Assembly (NCBI RefSeq): GCF_000184945.1
Contig: NZ_GL586311.1
Span: 507,367 to 571,366 of the forward strand
Length of the DNA stretch: 64,000 bases
From: Segatella buccae ATCC 33574
Lineage (GTDB): Bacteria; Bacteroidota; Bacteroidia; Bacteroidales; Bacteroidaceae
Direction of reading: 5' to 3'
A model generated the notes under the pieces. The model saw nothing but the letters and a program-made list of their open reading frames with translations, had not been told where the DNA came from and ran no database searches. Made by a program: the position numbers and the translations under genes. This document shows, piece by piece, positions 8,060 to 16,506 of this stretch. The stretch's first letter is position 1; every line of letters begins with the position of its first letter.

Positions 8060-9475
8060 TTATGATTCTTTGGAGCGGTTTTCTATCTCTGTGTTGATAC
8101 GGTCTATCACATCGTCGGTAAGTTCATACTTGGAGATGATGAAGATGGCGAGGAGCAACAGCAGTGCCGGAATGACACACACCAACCACAAGATGCCCTG
8201 CTGCGCCAAGGCCGACTGGGTGGTGGCATTGGTCTGGTCGAAGCCCACGACACTCAAGATGAGGCCGGGCACCACACCGCCGAGGGCCATACCGGCCTTG
8301 TAGAAGATGCCGGTGAGGGCGTTCACGATGCCTGAAATGCGGCGGCCGGTGGTGTACTCGCCGTAGGAGATGACCTCGGGCACGAGTGCCCACATGTAGC
8401 CCGTGGCCACAATGACACCCGTGGACTTGACAAACTGGGCCACATAGACGAGCCACACCAGATGGCGCAACGCCGGCACCACGGATATGACATAAAGCAA
8501 AGCCATGCCGAAGATGGCAATGCCGAGGAAAGCATAGAACATCTGCTTCTTGCCGATGGCGCGCTTGATGGCGGGTATCATGGGCATGAAGATGAAAGCC
8601 GGCACGGAGCCGAGCCCCATGAAGACGGACATCTGCGAGGGAGTGCCGTTCACATTGTATATCATGTAATAGCTGCCGGCAGAGTTACCGATGGCCATCA
8701 TGGCAAAAGCCGTGATGAAGAAGAAGGCCAACACGCGCAACGGACGGTTGCGCACAAATTCCACCCACAGGTCGCTCACCTTGACATTGGCTGTCTCCTC
8801 GCGGTCCATCACCACACGCTCCTTGCATTGGGTGAAGCAAAACACGAGCAGGACCATGCCCACCAAGGCGTAGAGAGTCATGGTGACAAACCACGCTCCG
8901 GCGTCTTCAACAGTGTTCATCTTGCCGTCGGGCGACATGGCAGCCACCAGAATGGGGATGCCGAGGCTCACGGCCAGTCCGCCGAGGTTGGCCATGAACA
9001 TGCGCACGGAGGTGAGAATGGTGATCTCGTTGGTGTCGCGCGTCAGACTGGCATTGAGTGCTCCGTAGGGTACATTGACCAGTGTGTAGCACATCGACAT
9101 ACCCACATAGGTGACGTAGGCATAGAGCAGCGAACCCGAAAAGCCGTTCCAGAAACAGAGGATGGCAAAGCCCGAAAGGGGAATGCCGCCCAACACGAGA
9201 TAGGCGCGGTATTTGCCGAGCCGCGGACTGTGCTTGTCGACGTATGTTCCCACGAGCGGATCCCACAACACATCGACCAGCCGGACGATGAGGAACATCA
9301 CGGCCACGGCGGCGGGGTCGATGCCATAGACATTGGTATAGAACAGCAGCAGATACATACCTATCGTCTGATAGATGAGGTTCTGGGCCAAGTCGCCCGA
9401 ACCGAAGCCTATACGCTGCAACCAATTCAACTTGTAGAATCCTTTGGATTCCTGAATCACTTCATTCATCTCCAT
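8060..9475 (-). CDS. GPH-family sugar:cation symporter (first copy)
   Basis: The 471-residue protein has about twelve hydrophobic segments and GPH-family (glycoside-pentoside-hexuronide) landmarks: an early cytoplasmic FGSGDLAQNL, RLVDVLWDPLVGTYVDKH in the helix 2-3 region, and LVNVPYGALNASLTRD. The final residues are hydrophilic and cytoplasmic (DRINTEIENRSKES). By position it imports xylose, xylo-oligosaccharides or aldouronic acids across the inner membrane. It starts 21 bp after the second GPH gene and ends 15 bp before GH10, so the genes are cotranscribed. The P. bryantii xyn cluster also has a transporter of this family (xynD); which of the two copies corresponds to it cannot be decided here. 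Confidence 0.88.
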   Translation of the reverse strand: MEMNEVIQESKGFYKLNWLQRIGFGSGDLAQNLIYQTIGMYLLLFYTNVYGIDPAAVAVMFLIVRLVDVLWDPLVGTYVDKHSPRLGKYRAYLVLGGIPLSGFAILCFWNGFSGSLLYAYVTYVGMSMCYTLVNVPYGALNASLTRDTNEITILTSVRMFMANLGGLAVSLGIPILVAAMSPDGKMNTVEDAGAWFVTMTLYALVGMVLLVFCFTQCKERVVMDREETANVKVSDLWVEFVRNRPLRVLAFFFITAFAMMAIGNSAGSYYMIYNVNGTPSQMSVFMGLGSVPAFIFMPMIPAIKRAIGKKQMFYAFLGIAIFGMALLYVISVVPALRHLVWLVYVAQFVKSTGVIVATGYMWALVPEVISYGEYTTGRRISGIVNALTGIFYKAGMALGGVVPGLILSVVGFDQTNATTQSALAQQGILWLVCVIPALLLLLAIFIISKYELTDDVIDRINTEIENRSKES

Positions 9476-9496
9476 ACTATTTGGTTTTAAGTTTTA

Positions 9497-10945
9497 TCAC
9501 AAGATATTGCCGTTCGCCCCTTCCCCGGCACGCAAGCGGCGCGAAGCCAATTCGGCCTGCATGTTTTCATTATACCGCATGGTGATGGGATAGAATGCAA
9601 GGGCGGCAAGCCCGATGCAGAAGAGGGCGGCCGGAACAATACTCGCCACGAGTCTGATGCCCTGCACGGCGGTCTCTCCCTGCACCGCCACACCCCCGGG
9701 AACATAGCCGAAGAACGAAAGCAGCAGTCCGGCCAAAGCTCCGCCAAACCCGAGCCCCAGCTTCAAGGCGAACATCACGCCCGAGAAACAAAAGCCCGTG
9801 GCGCGCCGATGGTTGAGATACTCAATGTGGTCGGCCACATCGGCCACCATGGCCCACATCAGCGGGATGGTGGGGGCATAGGCCAGACTCTTCAGGAAGC
9901 AGAGCAGATAGACGGACTTCACGTCGGTGGCACCGGGCAGAAAAAACAGTCCCTGCAAAAGAACGGTGAGGGAAAGGCAGGCAATGTAGACGGTCTTCTT
10001 GCCATATCTGTCGGCCAGACGGCCCGAAAGGAACATCACACCGAAGAACTGCACCACGGCGTTGACGATGTTGAAGAGGGAGAAGCCCACAGAGTAGGCC
10101 TGCCCTTCGTGGGAGGCGAGGTGGAGCGAGCGCAGAAACTCAAAGAGCGAATGGCGGTCGAGATAACTCTGAAAGTAAAAGTTCATCGCCGAACCGCATA
10201 CGGCCAGGGCGATGTAAAGCGAGAAACAGAGGAAAAACATCGCCCGCCACGACACGCTGCCAAAGGTTTCACGGATATCTCTCCTGACGCTCTTCTGCTG
10301 CCGGGGAGGTGGGGCGATGCGCTCGCGGGTGGAAAGGAAGCAGACAACAAGCAGCACAAAAGCCAGCAAGGCAAAGAACAGAATGGTGCGTGACCACCCC
10401 ATGGACGCATTGCTGCCGCCCAACCGGGCCACAAGGGGAAGCGTGAAGCCCTGCACGACAAACTGCGCCACGGTGCTGGCTATAAAGCGGATGCTGTTGA
10501 TGCTCGTGCGTTCCCTGATGTCGGAGGTCATCACACCGCCCAAAGAGGCGTAGGGCGTATTGTTGAACGAATACATGGCGAGCAGCAACACGTAGGAGAC
10601 GGTGGCGTAGACGGCCAGCAACCCCTTGTCTTCGATGCCGGGATTGTTGAAGGCCAGTACATAGAAAGTGCAGAAAGGCACAGCCGTCCAAAGCAGCCAA
10701 GGGCGGTATTTGCCCCAGCGGGTGGAAGTGCGGTCGGTGATGAGGCCCACAAGCGGGTCGGCAAAGGCACTGGCCATCGGGGCCACGAGCAGCACACCGC
10801 CGGCGACGGCACCGCTCAGGCCGAAGACATCGGTGTAGAACTTCAGCTGATAGATCATCATCATCTGAAACACCAAGTTGGCCGCCACGTCGCCGAGCGA
10901 ATAGCCCACCTTCTCGCCAAACGTTATTTTCTGTCTATTTTGCAT
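9497..10945 (-). CDS. GPH-family sugar:cation symporter (second copy)
   Basis: This 482-residue polytopic protein shares the GPH pattern with its neighbour: EKVGYSLGDVAANLVFQM near the N-terminus, APMASAFADPLVGLITDRT at the helix 2-3 loop, and FNNTPYASLGGVMTSDIRERT. The two transporters are clearly diverged rather than a fresh duplication, which suggests different substrates, for example neutral xylo-oligosaccharides and acidic (4-O-methyl)glucuronoxylo-oligosaccharides; that division is inference. It lies 12 bp after the SGNH esterase gene and 21 bp before the other symporter, in a tightly spaced operon. Confidence 0.87.
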   Translation of the reverse strand: MQNRQKITFGEKVGYSLGDVAANLVFQMMMIYQLKFYTDVFGLSGAVAGGVLLVAPMASAFADPLVGLITDRTSTRWGKYRPWLLWTAVPFCTFYVLAFNNPGIEDKGLLAVYATVSYVLLLAMYSFNNTPYASLGGVMTSDIRERTSINSIRFIASTVAQFVVQGFTLPLVARLGGSNASMGWSRTILFFALLAFVLLVVCFLSTRERIAPPPRQQKSVRRDIRETFGSVSWRAMFFLCFSLYIALAVCGSAMNFYFQSYLDRHSLFEFLRSLHLASHEGQAYSVGFSLFNIVNAVVQFFGVMFLSGRLADRYGKKTVYIACLSLTVLLQGLFFLPGATDVKSVYLLCFLKSLAYAPTIPLMWAMVADVADHIEYLNHRRATGFCFSGVMFALKLGLGFGGALAGLLLSFFGYVPGGVAVQGETAVQGIRLVASIVPAALFCIGLAALAFYPITMRYNENMQAELASRRLRAGEGANGNIL

Positions 10946-10957
10946 GTGCGTCGATAG

Positions 10958-12121
10958 TTATGGACGGTCGATGACGGTCGCCGCATAGCGGCCCATCGCC
11001 TCATAGCCACGTGGATTGAGGTGCAACCAGTCGTCGGAATAGTCGGCCTTGAGCCTTTGCGAGTCGGCGGCATCGCGGGTGAGTTTGTCGAAATCGATCA
11101 CACCGGCTATCTCTTTGTTGGTCCTTATCCACTCGTTCACGGTCTGCCGCATCGCTTCACGGAAGAAAGAATACCAGCCGTGGCCCCTAGTGGGCGTGAT
11201 GGTGCCCATATACACCTTCATGCCGGCAACCTGCGCCTTGGCTATCAGTACCCCGTAGGCCTCGATGAGCCGCCGGGCCTTCTGCTCATAGTCGGCGTTG
11301 CAGGTGCCTATGTCGTTGGTTCCCTCGAAGATGATGAGCCGGTCCACACCCTTCTGGCCGAGGATGTCACGGTCGAACCGCATCAGAGCAGGCTCGCTCA
11401 GTCCGCCTTCCACCACGCAGTTGCCGCCAATGCCGAGATTGAGCACTCCCACCTGTCCGCCCAAGGCCTCGGCCATGCGGTCGGGCCAGCGGTTTTGCAG
11501 GTCGGTGGTGCTGCCCCGTCCGTCGGTGATGGAGTTGCCGAGCACGGCCACGGCCCTGCCCGCAGACCACACGTTGATTTTGGAAATGTTATACCAGTGC
11601 ACCGGTTTCTCTATCGCGTGGAATCGCGCCCCGGGCTTCACCGTGCCCCGGGCTATATAGGAATGCGTGCGCGAACCGCGGTGGGAGGTGGCATTCACAG
11701 GCACCCGGCTGCCGTAGCAGATGGTCACGGCCAACCGCTGCAGGGGTTTGAGGGCATAGTTGAGGGCATCGCTATAGACGGCCTCGCCGGGCTCAATGGT
11801 CACCGAGCGGCGGCCACCAAACGACAAATAGGTGGCTGTGCGGGCATCGATGTCGCTCGAGTCCCGTGCATCGGCGATGTAGACCGACTTGATTTCCACC
11901 GCCTCCCGGCTGAATTCGTTGGACAGTTGCACCTGCAACCGACTGCCACCGAGCGACACCTTCACGACTTGCCGCAAGGTGGTGTTGGCCAGCGTGGTGG
12001 TTTGGGGCATATCGCCCTTGCCGGTAAACTCCGGTGCCGTAGCAAACGTGCCCACCCACTGTTGGGCGTCGGCTGTGGCCAGCGACAGAAAGAGAGCCAA
12101 GAGGAGGTAGAGTTTCTTCAT
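10958..12121 (-). CDS. Secreted SGNH/GDSL esterase, probable acetylxylan esterase
   Basis: The 387-residue protein has a signal peptide (MKKLYLLLALFLSLATADAQ), an N-terminal beta-rich region (WVGTFATAPEF...LRQVVKVSLGGSRLQVQLSNEF), and an SGNH hydrolase domain from about residue 188. Block I is VLGNSITDG with nucleophile Ser197, block III is EGTND (Asn269), and block V is DDWLHLNP with the catalytic pair Asp364/His367. It is the first gene of the minus-strand xyn operon, and P. bryantii carries a comparable esterase gene in its xyn cluster. Removal of acetyl groups from xylan would open the chain to GH10 and GH67. A paralogue with the same architecture is at 46737-47963. Confidence 0.87.
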   Translation of the reverse strand: MKKLYLLLALFLSLATADAQQWVGTFATAPEFTGKGDMPQTTTLANTTLRQVVKVSLGGSRLQVQLSNEFSREAVEIKSVYIADARDSSDIDARTATYLSFGGRRSVTIEPGEAVYSDALNYALKPLQRLAVTICYGSRVPVNATSHRGSRTHSYIARGTVKPGARFHAIEKPVHWYNISKINVWSAGRAVAVLGNSITDGRGSTTDLQNRWPDRMAEALGGQVGVLNLGIGGNCVVEGGLSEPALMRFDRDILGQKGVDRLIIFEGTNDIGTCNADYEQKARRLIEAYGVLIAKAQVAGMKVYMGTITPTRGHGWYSFFREAMRQTVNEWIRTNKEIAGVIDFDKLTRDAADSQRLKADYSDDWLHLNPRGYEAMGRYAATVIDRP

Positions 12122-12143
12122 GTTTAAAGCAATTATGTTGCTG

Positions 12144-12151
12144 CAAAAATA
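12144..12151 (-). promoter_or_regulatory. -7 box for the SGNH-GPH-GPH-GH10-GH43 operon
   Basis: The minus strand reads TATTTTTG (12151-12144), matching TAnnTTTG, 22 bp before the ATG at 12121. No good TTTG lies 19-20 nt upstream, which would fit a promoter that depends on an activator such as the neighbouring HTCS. Confidence 0.45.
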
Positions 12152-12268
12152 CGCAAAACTTTCTGTTTGCTCTTTCTCATTCGTAACCTATACATTTCTA
12201 TTTGTTTCATAACGGGGATTATCTGTCTTTTTCCGGAGTGAAACATTTCAACATCACTCAAGTTTTGC

Positions 12269-12276
12269 TATCTTTG
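12269..12276 (+). promoter_or_regulatory. -7 box for the HTCS gene
   Basis: TATCTTTG matches the TAnnTTTG consensus exactly; the expected upstream element is only TTTC-like. Transcription from here would give a leader of about 220 nt before the ATG at 12504, which is long for this group and holds three hairpins. Confidence 0.5.
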
Positions 12277-12340
12277 CAACAGATAGACATCACATGGTCG
12301 TCCGGGAACAAACGCATGGCGAGGACAACGGCCCGGTTGT

Positions 12341-12425
12341 GGTGCAAAGGCTCTGCACCATCCGCGCAAGGCTGTCGAACGCTCTGTGCAGAGGCTCTGC
12401 ACGGACGGTGCAAGGGCTTCGCACC
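12341..12425 (+). repeat. Three related hairpins in the HTCS mRNA leader
   Basis: GGTGCAAAGGCTCTGCACC (12341-12359), GTGCAGAGGCTCTGCAC (12386-12402) and GGTGCAAGGGCTTCGCACC (12407-12425) are palindromes of one type, with GTGC/GCAC ends and a variable centre. All lie between the -7 box and the start codon. Substitutions between copies fall mostly in the centre or keep pairing. Confidence 0.75.
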
Positions 12426-12503
12426 AAACCGAAACGAAATGACCGGTGGAATCAATTCCGTCACCCGAATGATCCAAACAATCTTTCAACCACACATGAA
12501 CGC

Positions 12504-15500
12504 ATGAACATGAAACGTACACCTTATTATATAATGGCCGTCCTCTGCCTTGCCGTGACGCTGCTGGCTTGGGGCGACCGGGGCCAGTTCTACACAGCCG
12601 ACCGGCTGCCGAGCAGCCTCATCAAGTGTCTGGCGCAAGACCGCTACGGCTACATTTGGATAGGGACGGAGTATGGCTTGAGCCGATTCGACGGCTACAA
12701 GTTCACCAACTTCCTGCACGACAACAAGGACACTACGTCTATTGTGGACAACACCATCACCGACTTTCTGATAGACAAGGCCGGCAGCCTGTGGATAGGC
12801 AGTGCCAAAGGGCTCATGCGCTACGACTACCGGCACAACAACTTCGTGCGCTATCCCCTGCCCGACGGCCGACGGCCACGCATCTACTCGCTGATAGAGA
12901 GCCGGCGGGGGGACGTGCTCATCGGCACGGCAGGTTTCGGACTCTACTCCATCAAGAAGGGGCACGGACAGGTGATACATGAGAAAGACTATTCGCCGCG
13001 CGACTCGGACATGTTCTACACCCACATCTACGAAGACAGCGAGGGCAACCTGTGGCAGAGCAGCCACCAACCGGTGTTCAACCGATTCTGCAAGCGGGGC
13101 GGCAAGGTGCGCATGACAAGCTACAACTCGCCGGCGGGAGCCCCCGTGGCCTTTTTCCAGCCACGGCGCAACGCCCTGCTCATCGTTTGCATGTTCGGCA
13201 TCATCGGCTACGACTACACCACCGGCCAACTGACCGAGGCAGGCTACGACTTCGGTTCCTACACGGGAAACATCACCATCAACAGCGCCACGCTCGACCA
13301 TCAGGGCAACCTCTATGTGGGCACCTCGGAGAGCGGGGTGCTGATGTGTCCGCGGGGGGCACGCACCTTCGCTCCCTACACGAATGAAAACAAGAGCCGG
13401 TTTGACCTCGGCACCTCGTTTGTGAACGACATCATGGAAGACAAGGACGAAAACCTATGGGTGGGCTGCTACAAGAAAGGGCTCTATCTGGTGAACAACC
13501 GGCAGGTGGCCTTCAATAGCTGGAGTTTCTCCAACCAGAACTTCGTAACGGGCAGCTGCGTGTCTTCACTGGCTGCCGGCGACGGGGGCATGACATGGTG
13601 TACGGTGCAGAACAGCGGTGTCTTCGGTTTCGACACCGGGGGCCGCATCGTCAGCCATCCGGCTTCGCCGGCAGGCACTTGCATCATCTACCGCGACAGG
13701 CACAGCCGCTACTGGGTGGCCACGCCCAATGCGCTCTACGAGTACCGCCCCGAGACGGGCACCTATACGGCCAAGATGAGATTTGCCAGTGCCGGAGTGC
13801 CCTGCATCGCCGACGACGGACGGGGGCGGCTCTTCGTCTCTGTCTACAGCAACGGTCTCTACATCTACGACACCGGCACAGCCGAAGTGAAGGTGGTCAA
13901 CATGAGCCAGCGCGGCCGGCACGGACACCTTTGCAACGACTGGATAAGGGGCATGGCCTTCGACCGGCAGGGGATGCTTTGGATGGGCACCTCCAACGGT
14001 GTGTGCTGCATGGATCCCAACACCTATACGTTTGACAACTACGGTTGGACAACCATCCTGAAAAACATTCAGGCCAACTATCTCTGCGAGGACGAAAACG
14101 GCAACATCATCATCGGTACCGACAACGGGCTCTACCGGTACGACAGCAAAGCCAACCGGGTGGGGATGTTTCCGGGGGCCGAACGGCTGCGCGACAAGCA
14201 GATATGCGGCATCGTGAGGGATGCCCAAAACGACATTTGGGTGAGCACGACAAAGGGGATATGGCAATACGACCACCGGGAACGGCTGTTCATCGGCCAC
14301 ATCAACGGCAACGGACTGCAAAGCCATGAATACATGCAGGGGGCTGTGATGCACACCGACAGAGACTTCATCGGCTTCGGCACACCCGACGGCATCGTGA
14401 CATTCTATCCCGAAAACGTGAGAAACAGGAGTACGGTGCCGGGCAATGTGCTGCTCACCAACTTCCTCGTCGATGGCAAAAGCATCGACTGCATGAGTGA
14501 TCACTTCGAACTGCCCTACAGCCAAAACTCGTTCACGCTCGAGTTTTCAACCCTCAACTACAAGAACGCCGACAATATCAGCTTCGATTACCGCATCAAC
14601 GGGGGCGAGTGGCAGACAACAGCTGAGGGCACCAACGCCATCCCGTTTACCAAACTCGAACCGGGCCGGTATGTCATCGAGGTGAGGGCTGTCAACAACG
14701 GCACGTTCTCCAAAGAGACCAAGCAGCTGACCGTTATCGTGAAATCGCCGTGGTATGCCTCCCCACTGGCCTATCTTGTCTATCTCACCGTGGGCGGTGC
14801 GCTGCTGCTTTTCCTGCTCCGCAACTACGAACGACGGCGCAAGGCCGACCTCGACGAGCAGAAAATGAAGTTTCTCATCGATGCCACCCACGACATACGG
14901 TCGCCGTTGACACTGATCATGGGGCCGCTCAAAAAACTCAAGGAACGGCTCACCGACAGCGATAACCTGCAGGACATCGACACCATCGACCGCAACGCGC
15001 AACGACTGCTGCTGCTCGTGAACCAGATATTGGACGAGCGGAAAATCGACAAAGACCAAATGCACCTGCATTGTCAGGAGACAGATCTCATTGACTTCAT
15101 CGTACACATCATGCACCTGTTCGACTATCATGCCCGGGAACGCAACATCACGCTGCAATGCACCGACCGGCAGGGCAACGACTTGACCGACAGCGGCGCG
15201 GCACACGGATCCATTGGGCCCATCAAGGTGTGGATAGACCGCATCAACTTCGACAAGGTGATTTCCAACCTGCTCTCCAACGCAATGAAATATACGTTCG
15301 ACGGCGGCTCCGTGACCATCGTCATCGACAGCGACGACAAGCAGGCCAATATCAAAATCATCGACAGCGGCATCGGATTCAAGAACGAAAAGACCGACCG
15401 GCTCTTCGAACGCTTCTATCAAGGCAGCAACTCCGGCGGCCTGCATCTGGAAGGGACGGGCATCGGCCTTAACCTCAGTCGGTCGCTGGTCAACATGCAC

Positions 15501-16433
15501 GGGGGCAAGATAAAGGCCTACAACCGCACCGACGGAAAGCAGGGGGCTTGCCTCGATGTGACCCTGCCGCTGGGCAACAGCCACCTGAAAGAGGAGGAAA
15601 TCATGAAGAAAGAAGAGACCAACGACCAACCGGGCACGGCCAAAAAGCGGCAGGCGAGCAAGAACTTCCGCATACTGCTCGTGGACGATGACCCGGAGAT
15701 AGCCCGATACATTGCCGGCGAACTGGGCGACTGGTATCGATTCGACTCGGCTCCCAACGGAAAAGAGGCATTGAAGAAACTGCTCGGCGACACGGGCTAC
15801 GATCTCGTGATAAGCGACGTGATGATGCCGGAGATGGATGGTGTCACACTGGTGAAGAAAATCAAGACCAATTCCAACATCAGCGACATCCCCGTGATTC
15901 TGCTCACATCGAAGAGCGAGGTGGAAAACCGATTGGAGGGACTGAAGAAAGGGGCTGACGCTTTTCTGGCCAAACCCTTCAACATGGAGGAACTGCACAT
16001 CCTCATCGACAATCTGGTGGACAATATCCGCCGCCTGCGCGGTAAGTTCTCGGGGGCATTGGGGCAAACGGAGAAGGTGGAAGACGTGGAACTCAAAAGC
16101 AACAACGACCAGCTCATGGATCGCATCATGAAGTGCGTGAACGAAAACTTGGGAGACCCGGACTTCAATGTGGAGAAACTCACCGAGGACGTAGGCATCA
16201 GCCGGGCACAGCTCCACCGCAAAATGAAAGAGATAACCGGGGTCTCCACAGGAGGATTCATACGCAACCTGCGGCTCGAACAGGCTGCCCGGCTCATCAA
16301 GGCGGGCAACGTGAATGTTACGCAAGTGGCATACGCCGTGGGCTTCAATAACCAGACACACTTCTCCACCGTGTTCAAAAAGCATTTTGGAATGACACCT
16401 ACCGAATATTATGAGACAAATAAAAACGAATAG
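12504..16433 (+). CDS. Hybrid two-component system regulator (HTCS) of the xylan locus
   Basis: From the ATG at 12504 the product has 1309 residues. A short N-terminal hydrophobic segment (YYIMAVLCLAVTLLAW) precedes a periplasmic two-bladed-propeller sensor made of Reg_prop repeats (e.g. RYGYIWIGTEYGLSRFDGYK, GSLWIGSAKGLMRYD), a Y_Y_Y domain around 670-740, and a membrane span near 755-773. The cytoplasmic part has a histidine kinase with the H-box ATHDIRSPL (His796), an ATPase domain (N-box NLLSNAMKYTF, GIGFKNEKTDRLFERF), a receiver with phospho-acceptor Asp1105 (VISDVMMPEMDG), and an AraC-type HTH at the end. By position it is the counterpart of P. bryantii xynR: binding of xylo-oligosaccharide should induce the flanking operons. 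The upstream in-frame ATG at 12294 is rejected because it would code through leader hairpins. Confidence 0.93.
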   Translation: MNMKRTPYYIMAVLCLAVTLLAWGDRGQFYTADRLPSSLIKCLAQDRYGYIWIGTEYGLSRFDGYKFTNFLHDNKDTTSIVDNTITDFLIDKAGSLWIGSAKGLMRYDYRHNNFVRYPLPDGRRPRIYSLIESRRGDVLIGTAGFGLYSIKKGHGQVIHEKDYSPRDSDMFYTHIYEDSEGNLWQSSHQPVFNRFCKRGGKVRMTSYNSPAGAPVAFFQPRRNALLIVCMFGIIGYDYTTGQLTEAGYDFGSYTGNITINSATLDHQGNLYVGTSESGVLMCPRGARTFAPYTNENKSRFDLGTSFVNDIMEDKDENLWVGCYKKGLYLVNNRQVAFNSWSFSNQNFVTGSCVSSLAAGDGGMTWCTVQNSGVFGFDTGGRIVSHPASPAGTCIIYRDRHSRYWVATPNALYEYRPETGTYTAKMRFASAGVPCIADDGRGRLFVSVYSNGLYIYDTGTAEVKVVNMSQRGRHGHLCNDWIRGMAFDRQGMLWMGTSNGVCCMDPNTYTFDNYGWTTILKNIQANYLCEDENGNIIIGTDNGLYRYDSKANRVGMFPGAERLRDKQICGIVRDAQNDIWVSTTKGIWQYDHRERLFIGHINGNGLQSHEYMQGAVMHTDRDFIGFGTPDGIVTFYPENVRNRSTVPGNVLLTNFLVDGKSIDCMSDHFELPYSQNSFTLEFSTLNYKNADNISFDYRINGGEWQTTAEGTNAIPFTKLEPGRYVIEVRAVNNGTFSKETKQLTVIVKSPWYASPLAYLVYLTVGGALLLFLLRNYERRRKADLDEQKMKFLIDATHDIRSPLTLIMGPLKKLKERLTDSDNLQDIDTIDRNAQRLLLLVNQILDERKIDKDQMHLHCQETDLIDFIVHIMHLFDYHARERNITLQCTDRQGNDLTDSGAAHGSIGPIKVWIDRINFDKVISNLLSNAMKYTFDGGSVTIVIDSDDKQANIKIIDSGIGFKNEKTDRLFERFYQGSNSGGLHLEGTGIGLNLSRSLVNMHGGKIKAYNRTDGKQGACLDVTLPLGNSHLKEEEIMKKEETNDQPGTAKKRQASKNFRILLVDDDPEIARYIAGELGDWYRFDSAPNGKEALKKLLGDTGYDLVISDVMMPEMDGVTLVKKIKTNSNISDIPVILLTSKSEVENRLEGLKKGADAFLAKPFNMEELHILIDNLVDNIRRLRGKFSGALGQTEKVEDVELKSNNDQLMDRIMKCVNENLGDPDFNVEKLTEDVGISRAQLHRKMKEITGVSTGGFIRNLRLEQAARLIKAGNVNVTQVAYAVGFNNQTHFSTVFKKHFGMTPTEYYETNKNE

Positions 16434-16469
16434 GGAACAATAGACAGACGCACAAAGGGTATTTTTTCA

Positions 16470-16477
16470 TATATTTG
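16470..16477 (+). promoter_or_regulatory. -7 box before the alpha-glucuronidase gene
   Basis: TATATTTG matches TAnnTTTG and lies 30 bp before the ATG at 16507, in the 73-bp gap after the HTCS stop. No TTTG is found 20 nt upstream. It would let the GH67 gene be induced separately from the regulator gene. Confidence 0.4.
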
Positions 16478-16506
16478 CAACAGAAACATCAAACGCTCTT
16501 GCAAAC

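Larger units (their letters stand above)
12122..12503. other. Divergent regulatory region between the two xyn transcription units
   Basis: These 382 bases separate the esterase (minus) from the HTCS gene (plus). They contain a -7 box for each direction and three tandem hairpins in the HTCS leader, listed separately. No coding sequence is supported: an upstream in-frame extension of the HTCS runs through the hairpins and is not a credible N-terminus. Confidence 0.7.

Noticed and set aside
12294..12503. 70-residue N-terminal extension of the HTCS open frame
   Set aside because: It lies downstream of the -7 box but codes through three palindromic hairpins and gives a charged, atypical N-terminus; the ATG at 12504 gives the normal membrane segment and sensor start.
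14547..16385. 612-codon open frame antisense to the HTCS kinase and receiver
   Set aside because: Shadow frame; the plus-strand gene has complete kinase, receiver and AraC domains.
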